From Frankia sp. RB7 (GTDB taxonomy: Bacteria; Pseudomonadota; Alphaproteobacteria; Rhizobiales; Xanthobacteraceae), in contig JAUEPE010000001.1 in the NCBI GenBank assembly GCA_030403585.1, positions 434,001 to 498,000 on the forward strand: a DNA stretch of 64,000 nt, in the 5' to 3' direction. A program made the translations under genes and the position numbers. The stretch's first letter is position 1, and each line of letters begins with the position of its first letter. The notes beneath the pieces were generated by a model that was not told the DNA's origin, made no database searches, and saw nothing but the letters and a program-made list of their open reading frames with translations. Shown piece by piece: positions 46,827 through 55,319 of the stretch.

Positions 46827-47558
46827 TTACGCACTCACCTTGGCATGCCCGCCGAGATAGGCGGCGCGGATCGCTTCGTTGCCCCAGAGCTCGTCGGGCT
46901 TGCCACCGAGCACGATGCGGCCGGTCTCCAGCACATAGCCGTAATCGGCGACCGACAGGCCCATGCGCGCGTTCTGCTCGACCAGCAACACGGTGGTGTT
47001 GCGCCGGATCTCGGAGATGATCTTGAACACGGCCTGCACGATGACGGGCGCAAGACCAAGCGAGGGCTCATCCAGAAGCAGCAGCCGCGGCTTTGCCATC
47101 AGCCCGCGCGCGACCGCCACCATCTGGAGCTGGCCACCCGACAGCGTCCAGCCGAGCGCGTTTGTGAACTTCCTGATGTCCGGAAACAGGTCGAACATCG
47201 CATCCGCCTCGCGCGAGATCTCCGAGGTCGCCGCCCGGCGGTTGGATGCGCCGAGCATGATGTTCTCTTTCACCGTCAGCCCCGGGAACACGCGACGGCC
47301 TTCCGGCACGTGGCTGATGCCCATGCGGACGATGGCCTCGGGGCCGAGCCCTGCGATCGACTTGCCGTCGTACAGGATGTCGCCGGAGGTCGGCTTGGCG
47401 AGGCCGGAGATGGCGCGCAGGGTCGTCGACTTGCCGGCGCCGTTGGCACCAAGCAGCGTCACCACCTGGCCCTCTTCGACGGCACAGGTCACGCCGCGCA
47501 ACGCTTCGATCTCGCCGTAGCGCACCACGAGGTTGCGGATTTCGAGCAACGGCATCAT
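46827..47558 (-). CDS. livF: Branched-chain-type ABC transporter ATPase LivF
   Basis: A 243-residue ABC ATPase. Walker A is GANGAGKST, the signature is LSGGQLQMVAVARGL, Walker B is RLLLLDEPSLGLAP, and the start LLEIRNLVVRYGEIEALRGV is typical of LivF. The start overlaps the stop of the livMG fusion by four bases. It completes a transporter that serves the catabolic genes downstream. Confidence 0.93.
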   Translation of the reverse strand: MMPLLEIRNLVVRYGEIEALRGVTCAVEEGQVVTLLGANGAGKSTTLRAISGLAKPTSGDILYDGKSIAGLGPEAIVRMGISHVPEGRRVFPGLTVKENIMLGASNRRAATSEISREADAMFDLFPDIRKFTNALGWTLSGGQLQMVAVARGLMAKPRLLLLDEPSLGLAPVIVQAVFKIISEIRRNTTVLLVEQNARMGLSVADYGYVLETGRIVLGGKPDELWGNEAIRAAYLGGHAKVSA

Positions 47559-49333
47559 TCGCTCCCGAGATAGGCGGAGACGACGTCTGGATGACGCAGC
47601 ACAGCCATGGATTCGCCGTCCGCGATGCGGCGTCCGAAATTGAGCACGGTGATGTGCTGGGCCGCTTCCGAGACCAGCGTCATGTCGTGATCGATGATCA
47701 GGATGGTGAGCCCCTGCGCTGCGATGCGCTTGAGCAGCTCATGCAGCTCGAGCTTCTCGGTCGAGTTGAGGCCGGCCGCGGGCTCATCGAGCAGCAGCAG
47801 CGTCGGGTTCGACGCCAGCGCACGCGCGATCTCGATCAGGCGCTGATGGCCGTAGGAGAAGCTCGAAATCAGCTCGTTGGCGCGACTACCCAGCCCGACG
47901 AAGGTCAGCGCTTCCATCGCACGCTCGGTCAGCGCGTCATCGCCCTTGCCGACCATGGTGTTGCCGGGCCGCTCCGCGCCGATCTCGACATTCTCCAGCG
48001 CTGTCATCGAACGGAACAGGCGGATGTTCTGGAACGTGCGCCCAAGACCCGACGCCGTACGCTGATGCGGCGGCATGTGGGTGATGTCGGTGCCGTCGAG
48101 CACGATCTTGCCTGCGGTCGCCACATAGAGACCCGAGAGCACATTGAGCGTGGTGGTCTTGCCCGAGCCGTTCGGCCCGATCAGCGCATGCACGCCGCCC
48201 CGCTTCACGGCTATGTCGACGCCGTCGACGGCCTTGAGGCCACCGAAATGCTTCGACAGACCGGTGACCTCCAGCACAATGTCGCCGCCGATCGTCGCCG
48301 GCTTGAGCTGCAAGGCGTTCGCTGCCGGCGGTGTCTTGATCTTGGCGCGCCAGCGCGCGAAGGCATCCGACACAAAACCCCAGATGCCATCGGGCATGAA
48401 GCGGATGATCAGGATCACGAACAGGCCGTAGATCGCCAAATAAAGCCCCGGCACGCTCTTGAGGAAGCGCAGCCATTCCGGGATCAGGATCAGGAGACCC
48501 GTGCCGATCGCAGAACCAATCGGTGAGGCCACGCCGCCGAGCAGCGACATGGTCAGGAACACGATCGATTCCGCGAACGAGAACTGATCGGGGCTGACAT
48601 AGGCGAAGCCGCCCGCGAACAATCCACCGGCAAGCCCGCCAAGCAGCGCGCAGATCGCAAAGGCGTTAATCTTGGTGCGGAAAACGTCGATGCCGTTGAC
48701 GCCGGCCGCGAGTTCGTTGTCGCGCACCGCACGCATGGCGCGGCCGAGCTTGGTGTCGGGGAGATGCCAGACCAGATAGCCGACGATCGCCAGCATCGCG
48801 ACGCAGAAGGCGAGATAGCTCTGCGACGACTGGAACAGGTCGGGCCGCTTGATGTTGGAGACGCCGTCCGGGCCATGCGTCAGCCAGATCGCGTTGATCA
48901 TCACCAGCGTGACGATCTGCTGGAACGAGATCGTCACCATCGCAAGGTAATGACCGCCGAGCCGCAAGGTCGACGCGCCCAGCACGGCGCCGGCCAGCAG
49001 CGAGATCACACAGCCGCCGACCAGACACAGCCAGAAGCTGACCTGCAGATCCGTCGTGCCGATGCCGACCGCATAGGCGCCTAGCCCGAAGAACGCGGCT
49101 TGGGCGAGATTGATCTGGCCGCACAGGCCGAGCACGACCGAAAGCCCGAACACCGCGATCGCAAACGTGGTGGCCTGGAGCAGGATGTTGTGAACGTAGC
49201 CGTCGAAGTTCATGTTGGCCGCGACGACGACCAGGATCGCCGCGCCGATGAAGTACGGCAGATGCCGGACCAGCAGCGGCTTCGAGTGGATGGCTTGTGC
49301 CGGAATCGGCATGTTGTCGCTGGGGGCGCTCAT
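47555..49333 (-). CDS. LivM-LivG fusion: ABC permease plus ATPase
   Basis: A 592-residue fusion. Residues about 25-315 are a LivM permease with eight to ten helices (VLGLCGQINLAQAAFFGLGAYAVGI, LRLGGHYLAMVTISFQQIV). Residues about 345-590 are a LivG ATPase with Walker A GPNGSGKTT, FQNIRLF, signature SFSYGHQRLIEIARALA and Walker B LLLLDEPAAGLN. LivM and LivG are separate genes in enterobacteria; fusions occur in many alphaproteobacteria. It overlaps both livH and livF by four bases, so all are co-translated. Confidence 0.93.
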   Translation of the reverse strand: MSAPSDNMPIPAQAIHSKPLLVRHLPYFIGAAILVVVAANMNFDGYVHNILLQATTFAIAVFGLSVVLGLCGQINLAQAAFFGLGAYAVGIGTTDLQVSFWLCLVGGCVISLLAGAVLGASTLRLGGHYLAMVTISFQQIVTLVMINAIWLTHGPDGVSNIKRPDLFQSSQSYLAFCVAMLAIVGYLVWHLPDTKLGRAMRAVRDNELAAGVNGIDVFRTKINAFAICALLGGLAGGLFAGGFAYVSPDQFSFAESIVFLTMSLLGGVASPIGSAIGTGLLILIPEWLRFLKSVPGLYLAIYGLFVILIIRFMPDGIWGFVSDAFARWRAKIKTPPAANALQLKPATIGGDIVLEVTGLSKHFGGLKAVDGVDIAVKRGGVHALIGPNGSGKTTTLNVLSGLYVATAGKIVLDGTDITHMPPHQRTASGLGRTFQNIRLFRSMTALENVEIGAERPGNTMVGKGDDALTERAMEALTFVGLGSRANELISSFSYGHQRLIEIARALASNPTLLLLDEPAAGLNSTEKLELHELLKRIAAQGLTILIIDHDMTLVSEAAQHITVLNFGRRIADGESMAVLRHPDVVSAYLGSE

Positions 49334-50202
49334 GCCTTCTCCGCCACGCGTTCACCAAAAATGCCCTGCGGCCGGAAGATCAGGAAGGCGATCAGAACCA
49401 GGAAAGCGAAGCCGTCCTTGTACGGCACCGAGATATAGGCCGCGCCAAAGGTCTCGATCACGCCAAGCGCCAGACCGCCGATGATGGCGCCGGCGACGTC
49501 GCCGAAGCCGCCGATGATGGTGGCCGCGAACGCTTTGAGTGCGATGGTCGAACCCATCTGGATCGAGACGAACAGCACTGGTGCAACGAGGATGCCGGCG
49601 AGACCGCCGAGCACCGCGGAATAGATGAAGGTGATCATGATCATGGTCGACACGGAAATGCCCAGCAGCGAGGCCATTTCCTTGTCCTGCGAAGTTGCCT
49701 GCAGCTTCTTGCCGAGCAACGTCTTCTCGAAAAACCAGAAATTGAAGACCACGAGGCAGATGGTGACGCCGATGATCAGGAGATACTGGCTGTCGAGATA
49801 GACCGGGCCGACCTGAATGCCGGGCGTTTCAAACCAGCCTTCCAGCACCTGCGGCTGCGGACCATAGATCGCGAGCACCGAATTGGCGAGCAGGATCGAG
49901 GCACCGATGGTGGCGATGATCACAGGCAGGTAAGTGCGGTGGCGCAGCGGGTAATAGACGCCGAGATTGAAGACGACGCCGAGCAGCGCCATGCCGAGCA
50001 ACGCGACGATGAAGGCCGCCCAATAAGGCAGACCGGCCTCGACCGCGACGACCATCAGATAGGCTGCGACCATGGAGAATTCGCCCTGGGCAAAATTCAC
50101 CACATTGGTGGCACGGAAGATCAGCACGAAGCCGAGCGCGACGAGCGCGTACACGGCGCCGATACCGATGCCGGTAAAGAGCAATTGTAGTGCGAGATCC
50201 AT
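49330..50202 (-). CDS. livH: Branched-chain-type ABC permease LivH
   Basis: A 290-residue inner-membrane permease with eight predicted helices. LivH-typical text is IGAVYALVALGFVLIFRATNVVNFAQGEFSM near the N-terminus (read in parts), and KAFAATIIGGFGDVAGAIIGGLALGVIE. The stop overlaps the livMG start by four bases. A dense palindromic repeat of about 100 bases separates it from the binding protein gene upstream. Confidence 0.93.
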   Translation of the reverse strand: MDLALQLLFTGIGIGAVYALVALGFVLIFRATNVVNFAQGEFSMVAAYLMVVAVEAGLPYWAAFIVALLGMALLGVVFNLGVYYPLRHRTYLPVIIATIGASILLANSVLAIYGPQPQVLEGWFETPGIQVGPVYLDSQYLLIIGVTICLVVFNFWFFEKTLLGKKLQATSQDKEMASLLGISVSTMIMITFIYSAVLGGLAGILVAPVLFVSIQMGSTIALKAFAATIIGGFGDVAGAIIGGLALGVIETFGAAYISVPYKDGFAFLVLIAFLIFRPQGIFGERVAEKA

Positions 50203-50309
50203 GACAAGCGATCTGTTGGAGGAGAAGCGAAGATTCGGTGCCTACGGGAGCCGAGCGGCTGTCGTATTCACAGCATCTCGTCAAAGGCCGCGCGGGAGAT
50301 AGCAGGGCT

Positions 50310-50409
50310 CTCTCCCCCCTTGTGGGGGGAGAGTTGGAGAGGGGTAAGCCACATACACCGCCCGTGCGGCTTACCCCTCTCCCTAACCCTCCCCCGCAAG
50401 GGGGGAGGG
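50310..50409. repeat. Three-hairpin intergenic repeat element
   Basis: Three consecutive perfect hairpins: ctctcccccc (50310-50319)/ggggggagag (50324-50333); ggagaggggtaagcc (50336-50350)/ggcttacccctctcc (50368-50382); ccctccccc (50387-50395)/gggggaggg (50401-50409). It lies between livH and the binding protein gene. It may stabilise or attenuate the message, giving more binding protein than permease. Confidence 0.75.
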
Positions 50410-50439
50410 AACCCATCCGTTCGTGCGTTCCTAACAGCG

Positions 50440-51585
50440 TCAGTCGTTGAACTCGATGTGCTTGTCGAAGGTGATGTTGCCCTTCTCGTTCTTCACGATG
50501 TTGTAGCCGTGGAGACCGTCGCCGTTCTGGTCGAAATTGTATTCGCCCTCGGCACCGGCGAACTTCTTGGTCGCCAGGATGGCTTCGCGGATCTTGCCGG
50601 AATCGGTGGAGCCGGCCTTGTTGATCGCCGCCGACAACACGTTGATGGCATCGAACGTCCATGAGCTCTGGTTATCCGGCGCGACCTTGACCGCGTCGCG
50701 GTAGATCTTGCCGAACGCCTTCGAACCTTCGCTGGAATCCTCGGCATAGTCGGCCACGCCATAGGTATTGTAGAGCGCGGGACCGGCAAGCTTCAGCGCG
50801 GTGATGTTGACGATCGAGGGCGAGCCAACCCAGGGGATGTTGACGCCGAGCTGACGGAGCTGGCGGGCGAAGATGCCGAGGTCGTTCTCGAAGGTGAAGT
50901 AGGAGCCGAGAATGTCGGCGCCCGACTGCTTGATTGCGAGCACGACCGGCGTGAAATCCTGGCTCTGGTTGGCGTAGCCCTGGTCGAGCACGGGCGGAGC
51001 GCCCAGCTTGGTCAGCGCTTCCGTCAGCGCCTTGCCGCCGGCGGTGCCGAACGCGTCGGTCGAATGCAGCACGGCCCACTTCTTCTTGGCCAACGTGCTG
51101 ACGCCGTATTCGGCGATGACGCGGCCGGAATAGCTGTCATTGGGACGACAGCGGAACAGCCACTGATTGCCCATATGGGTGAGGTTCGGATCGGTGCCGC
51201 CGATCATCACGGGCTTGCCTAGCTTGATGACGTCAGGCGCCATCGCATGCACCTGGGTCGAGCGGATCGAGCCGAGGAACCCGACGATATCAGGCTGAGA
51301 GGCGAGCTTGGAGAAGGCGAGCACGATGCCGGGATTGGTGGTCTGATCGTCCTCGACGATCAACTCGCCCTGCTTTCCCAGGATCCCGCCGGCCTTGTTG
51401 ACGGCTTCGAGCGCGAGCTTGGCGCCCTTGATGGCGTAACCCCCGGACTCAGCGGCGGGACCGGTAACGGGCGCGCACATGCCGATCTTGATGGTGGCGC
51501 CCTGCGCATTCGCGCTCTTGATGAGGTATGGCGCGGCAATACCGGCAGCAATTCCGGTCGCGAAATCGCGTCTCGTCAGTTTCAT
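50440..51585 (-). CDS. ABC transporter periplasmic binding protein (LivK type)
   Basis: A 381-residue binding protein of the Peripla_BP_6 family. The N-terminus KLTRRDFATGIAAGIAAPYL looks like a twin-arginine signal (TRRDF followed by a mild hydrophobic stretch). Family text: TIKIGMCAPVTGPAAESGGYAI, VNKAGGILGKQGELIVEDDQTTNPG. It is the first gene of the minus-strand operon with livH, livMG and livF. Given the downstream enzymes and the neighbouring hpa genes, an aromatic or sugar acid is more likely than leucine, but this is inference. Confidence 0.9.
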   Translation of the reverse strand: MKLTRRDFATGIAAGIAAPYLIKSANAQGATIKIGMCAPVTGPAAESGGYAIKGAKLALEAVNKAGGILGKQGELIVEDDQTTNPGIVLAFSKLASQPDIVGFLGSIRSTQVHAMAPDVIKLGKPVMIGGTDPNLTHMGNQWLFRCRPNDSYSGRVIAEYGVSTLAKKKWAVLHSTDAFGTAGGKALTEALTKLGAPPVLDQGYANQSQDFTPVVLAIKQSGADILGSYFTFENDLGIFARQLRQLGVNIPWVGSPSIVNITALKLAGPALYNTYGVADYAEDSSEGSKAFGKIYRDAVKVAPDNQSSWTFDAINVLSAAINKAGSTDSGKIREAILATKKFAGAEGEYNFDQNGDGLHGYNIVKNEKGNITFDKHIEFND

Positions 51586-51879
51586 TCATTTCTCCCTGGG
51601 GCCGGGCGTCCTTGTCGGCCCTTCTTTATTTGGCTTTGTTTCTGAATACAGAGCCGGATGCTACTTACGGACTCTTCCGGCGTGAGTAAATTGATATTGA
51701 GATGCCATCGACTAAGTGCGGAGTGGTCATGCCCCCGAGGTGATTAACACCTGCGGCAGCGATCTATTCTCAGCTGCTTTTCCAGGGGATCTCGCGCAAT
51801 TCACGTCGCGCGCACTGCCCACGCGTTATGCAATGACGACAGTCATGCGTGACGGGAACGTCACCATGCAAATTTGCCG
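51586..51879. other. Intergenic region downstream of hpaR and upstream of the binding-protein operon
   Basis: About 294 bases with no gene. It holds the promoter of the transport operon. A 6-bp stem with GGAA loop (51849-51864) lies after hpaR but lacks a T run. Confidence 0.45.
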
Positions 51880-52398
51880 CTACGCATCGTCCGTGATCTC
51901 CTCACGCGCTTCCGTGGAAGCGAGGCACAATTCCAACTCTCCAAGCATCTCCTGCAACTCGACGAGCTTGCGCGCGCCGAAGCGCTGCGTGATCTCGGCA
52001 TAGATCGCTTCCGAGGACGGCGCGACGGAGGCCATCAGCTTCACACCTTCTTTCGAAATCGAGACCATGCTGCGGCGCTGGTCCGCCTTCGCCGTCTTGC
52101 GCTCGATCAAATTGCGCGCCTCCAGATCGCGCAGGATGCGCGACAGGCTCGGCCCAAGGAGAAACGCGGTGCGCGCGAGTTCCGTGACTTCGGCGGCCTC
52201 GATGGCGGCAAGCGCGCGCAGGATACGCCATTGCTGCTCGGTCAGACCGTGCTCGCGCAGCGCTGGGCGAAATTGCCGCATCACCGCCTCGCGTGCCCGG
52301 AGCAGCGACATCGGCAGCGATCGCGAGAAATCGCGCATCGGCACATGGCGCGCGGTAGGCGCGCTTGCGTTGGTGGGATCAGCCGGTCTTTTCACCAT
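51880..52398 (-). CDS. hpaR: MarR-family repressor HpaR
   Basis: A 172-residue winged-helix MarR regulator. Visible: PMSLLRAREAVMRQFRPALREHGLTEQQWRILRAL, the recognition helix region AFLLGPSLSRILRDLEARNLIER and the wing KADQRRSMVSISKEG. HpaR represses homoprotocatechuate operons and is released by pathway aromatic acids; the LLRARE and LTEQQWRILRAL text is typical of HpaR. It is divergent from hpaH, with a 16-bp palindrome between them. Confidence 0.9.
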   Translation of the reverse strand: MVKRPADPTNASAPTARHVPMRDFSRSLPMSLLRAREAVMRQFRPALREHGLTEQQWRILRALAAIEAAEVTELARTAFLLGPSLSRILRDLEARNLIERKTAKADQRRSMVSISKEGVKLMASVAPSSEAIYAEITQRFGARKLVELQEMLGELELCLASTEAREEITDDA

Positions 52399-52464
52399 GA
52401 CGCCCTTTCAAAGCCGCCCTTTCAAGTCGCAAAAAGTTTGCAATGCAGCAAGTCCAGATTCAGT

Positions 52465-52493
52465 TTGACGCATTCACTTAACATGTTAAGTAT
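52465..52493 (+). promoter_or_regulatory. hpaH promoter region with -35 element
   Basis: TTGACG at 52465-52470 is a good -35 hexamer. With a 17-base spacer the -10 would be AAGTAT at 52488-52493, which is weak. It lies about 30-60 bases before the hpaH ATG and overlaps the palindromic operator. Confidence 0.45.
52476..52491. promoter_or_regulatory. Probable HpaR operator
   Basis: Perfect 16-bp palindrome acttaacatgttaagt, an AT-rich island in GC-rich sequence, between hpaR and hpaH. MarR-family repressors bind 16-20 bp palindromes of this type. It covers the -10 region of the hpaH promoter, so binding would block transcription. Confidence 0.68.
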
Positions 52494-52524
52494 TTCCGGG
52501 CACCACGATTTTGGTCGATCACCG

Positions 52525-53331
52525 ATGGCGCTTTCCAAAGACGATATCCTTGCTTGCGCGAACCGTCTGCACCAGGCGGAGAAGACCCGCGTGCAGATCC
52601 GGCAGCTTTCGCAGGATTTCCCTGACATCACCATCGCCCATGCCTACGCGATTCAGAAGGCGTGGGTCGACATCAAGATCGCCGAGGGACGCCTCGTCAA
52701 AGGCCACAAGATCGGCCTGACCTCGAAGGCGATGCAGAGCGCGCTTGATATCAACGAGCCGGATTCCGGAGTGCTGCTCGACGACATGTTCTTCGCCGAC
52801 GGCGGCTTGGTCCCGACCGAGCGCTTCATCGCGACACGCGTCGAGGCCGAGCTTGCCTTCGTCATGAGCAAGCGCTTGTCGGGGCCGGACTGCACGATGT
52901 TCGACGTGCTCAACGCCACCGACTTCGTGGTGCCGGCGCTGGAGATCCTGGATACACGCATCGAGCGCGTCGATCCCAAGACCAAGGCGACGCGAAAAAT
53001 CTACGACACCATCGCCGACAATGCCGCGAATGCCGGCATCGTGCTCGGCGGACGGCCGATCCGTCCGCTGGACGCGGATTTGCGCTGGATCGGCGCGCTT
53101 TGCTTCAAGAACGGTCAGCTCGAAGAAACCGGGCTCGCCGCCGGCGTGCTCAATCATCCCGCGACGGCCGTGGCATGGCTTGCGAACAAGATCGCACCGC
53201 TTGGGCTCGCGCTCGAGCCCGGCCAAATCGTGCTCGCCGGCTCCTTCATCCGTCCGATCGAGACCCGCAAGGGCGACACAATTCAAGCCGATTATGGCGC
53301 CTACGGCTCGGTCAGCTGCTACTTCGCTTGA
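52525..53331 (+). CDS. hpaH: 2-Oxo-hept-4-ene-1,7-dioate hydratase HpaH
   Basis: A 268-residue hydratase of the FAH/MhpD superfamily. It adds water to 2-oxohept-4-ene-1,7-dioate to make the substrate of HpaI. Visible: KGHKIGLTSKAMQSALDINEPDSGVLLDDM (in parts), VEAELAFVMSKRL with metal-binding Glu residues, and GSFIRPIETRKGDTIQADYG. The ATG at 52525 is chosen because the upstream frame is the promoter. It is the first gene of the hpa operon. Confidence 0.92.
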   Translation: MALSKDDILACANRLHQAEKTRVQIRQLSQDFPDITIAHAYAIQKAWVDIKIAEGRLVKGHKIGLTSKAMQSALDINEPDSGVLLDDMFFADGGLVPTERFIATRVEAELAFVMSKRLSGPDCTMFDVLNATDFVVPALEILDTRIERVDPKTKATRKIYDTIADNAANAGIVLGGRPIRPLDADLRWIGALCFKNGQLEETGLAAGVLNHPATAVAWLANKIAPLGLALEPGQIVLAGSFIRPIETRKGDTIQADYGAYGSVSCYFA

Positions 53332-53363
53332 AGCAATAAATCGACACAGGGAGTGAAACAGCC

Positions 53364-53762
53364 ATGCCGCATTTCACGATCGAATATTCGGCCAATCTCG
53401 ATCACCACCTCGACATCGGCGCCGTCTGCGAGATCGTCCGCAAGGCAGCGGTCGAGACCGGCATCTTCCCGCTCGGCGGCATCCGTGTTCGTGCCATCCG
53501 CTGCGAACACTATGCGATCGCCGATGCCAAGCACGACTACGGCTTCCTCGACATGCTGCTGCGCATCGGCGAGGGCCGCGACCTCGCCACGCGGCAGAAG
53601 GCCGGCGAGCATGTCTTCCAGGCGCTCTCCAAACATCTCGACCCCGTCTTCGCTGGCTCAAAATTCGCCTTGTCGTTCGACATGCAGATCAACGACAAGG
53701 ACACCAGCTGGAAGCGCAACAACATCCACGACGCATTGAAAGTGGTGGCCGCCCATGGATAA
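53364..53762 (+). CDS. hpaF: 5-Carboxymethyl-2-hydroxymuconate isomerase HpaF
   Basis: A 132-residue tautomerase-superfamily enzyme with the catalytic Pro at position 2 (MPHFTIEYSANL). It isomerises 5-carboxymethyl-2-hydroxymuconate after ring cleavage and oxidation. EHYAIADAKHDYGFLDM and GEGRDLATRQKAGEHVF are characteristic. Its 3' end overlaps the start of hpaE by eight bases. Confidence 0.92.
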   Translation: MPHFTIEYSANLDHHLDIGAVCEIVRKAAVETGIFPLGGIRVRAIRCEHYAIADAKHDYGFLDMLLRIGEGRDLATRQKAGEHVFQALSKHLDPVFAGSKFALSFDMQINDKDTSWKRNNIHDALKVVAAHG

Positions 53763-55293
53763 GCCCACGCCAAAAGCCGATGTGTTCCAGGCCAACCGCG
53801 ACCGCGTAGCGCCCCTGCTGAAAAAGCTCAGCGCCGATGGCATCGGCCACATGATCGACGGCAAGGTCGTGCCCTCGATCTCCGGCGAGAGATTTGAGAC
53901 GAAGTCCCCGGTCGACGGTGCGACGCTCGCAAGCGTTGCGCGCGGCAATGCCGAGGACATCGATGCGGCCGCGACTGCCGCTGCGCTCGCCTTCAAGTCC
54001 TGGCGCGACATGGGACCGGCGATGCGGAAGAAGCTGCTGCATCGCGTTGCGGACGCGATCGAGGACAATGCCGACGACATCGCCGTGCTCGAATGTATCG
54101 ACACCGGCCAGGCCTATCGCTTCATGGCTAAAGCCGCGATCCGCGCCGCGGAAAACTTCCGCTTCTTCGCCGACAAATGCGCCGAGGCGCGCGACGGCCA
54201 GAACACACCGAGCGACGAGCACTGGAATGTCTCGACGCGCGTGCCGATCGGCCCGGTCGGCGTGATCACGCCGTGGAACACGCCGTTCATGCTTTCGACC
54301 TGGAAGATCGCGCCTGCGCTCGCTGCGGGGTGCACCGTCGTGCACAAGCCGGCCGAATGGTCGCCGGTGACAGCCGCCATTCTCGCAAGGCTCGTCAAGG
54401 AAGCCGGTGTGCCCGACGGCGTGCTCAACACCGTCCACGGTTTTGGCGAAGAGGCCGGCAAGGCGCTGACCGAACATCCCGCCATCAAGGCGATCGGGTT
54501 CGTCGGCGAGAGCGCGACGGGATCGGCGATCATGGTGCAGGGCGCGCCCACCCTGAAGCGCGTGCATTTCGAGCTCGGCGGCAAGAACCCCGTGATCGTG
54601 TTCGACGATGCCGATCTCGACCGTGCGCTCGACGCGGTCGTGTTCATGATCTACTCGCTCAACGGCGAACGCTGCACGTCGTCCAGCCGCCTGCTGATCC
54701 AGCAGAGCATCGCGGACAAATTCATCGAAAAGCTGACCGCGCGCGTGAAGGCGCTGAAGGTCGGCCATCCCCTCGATCCTGCCACGGAAATCGGACCGCT
54801 GATCCATGAGCGGCATCTGGCAAAGGTCTGCTCCTATTTCGACGTCGCGCGCCAGGACGGCGCCACGATTGCGGTCGGCGGCAAGGCCTATGACGGCCCG
54901 GGCGGCGGACATTATGTCGAGCCCACGCTGGTAACCGGCGCGAGCGGCAAGATGCGCGTGGCGCAGGAAGAGGTGTTCGGTCCGTTCCTCACCGTGCTGC
55001 CCTTCAAGGACGAGGCGGACGCGATCGAGATCGCCAACGACATCCGCTATGGCCTCACCGGCTATGTCTGGACCAACGACGTCGGCCGCGCATTGCGCGT
55101 TGCCGACGCGCTTGAGGCCGGCATGATCTGGCTGAACTCGGAAAACGTTCGCCATCTGCCGACCCCGTTCGGCGGCATGAAGGCCTCAGGCATTGGCCGC
55201 GACGGCGGCGACTACTCGTTCGATTTCTACATGGAAACCAAGCACGTCTCGCTGGCGCGGGGCACGCACAAGATTCAGAAACTGGGAATCTGA
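53755..55293 (+). CDS. hpaE: 5-Carboxymethyl-2-hydroxymuconate semialdehyde dehydrogenase HpaE
   Basis: A 512-residue NAD-dependent aldehyde dehydrogenase. The general base Glu273 is in FELGGKNP and the nucleophile Cys307 is in NGERCTSSSR. The NAD-binding text is PWNTPFMLSTWKIAPALAAGC. It oxidises the semialdehyde formed by HpaD. It overlaps hpaF by eight bases and is followed 26 bases later by hpaD. Confidence 0.93.
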   Translation: MDKPTPKADVFQANRDRVAPLLKKLSADGIGHMIDGKVVPSISGERFETKSPVDGATLASVARGNAEDIDAAATAAALAFKSWRDMGPAMRKKLLHRVADAIEDNADDIAVLECIDTGQAYRFMAKAAIRAAENFRFFADKCAEARDGQNTPSDEHWNVSTRVPIGPVGVITPWNTPFMLSTWKIAPALAAGCTVVHKPAEWSPVTAAILARLVKEAGVPDGVLNTVHGFGEEAGKALTEHPAIKAIGFVGESATGSAIMVQGAPTLKRVHFELGGKNPVIVFDDADLDRALDAVVFMIYSLNGERCTSSSRLLIQQSIADKFIEKLTARVKALKVGHPLDPATEIGPLIHERHLAKVCSYFDVARQDGATIAVGGKAYDGPGGGHYVEPTLVTGASGKMRVAQEEVFGPFLTVLPFKDEADAIEIANDIRYGLTGYVWTNDVGRALRVADALEAGMIWLNSENVRHLPTPFGGMKASGIGRDGGDYSFDFYMETKHVSLARGTHKIQKLGI

Positions 55294-55319
55294 CGCTCGT
55301 CGTTCCGAGGGGAAACGCA

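Noticed and set aside
44430..47573. Open frame of 1,047 codons on the plus strand
   Set aside because: It covers the dehydratase, aldolase, Ldh and livF genes in antisense and has no family features.
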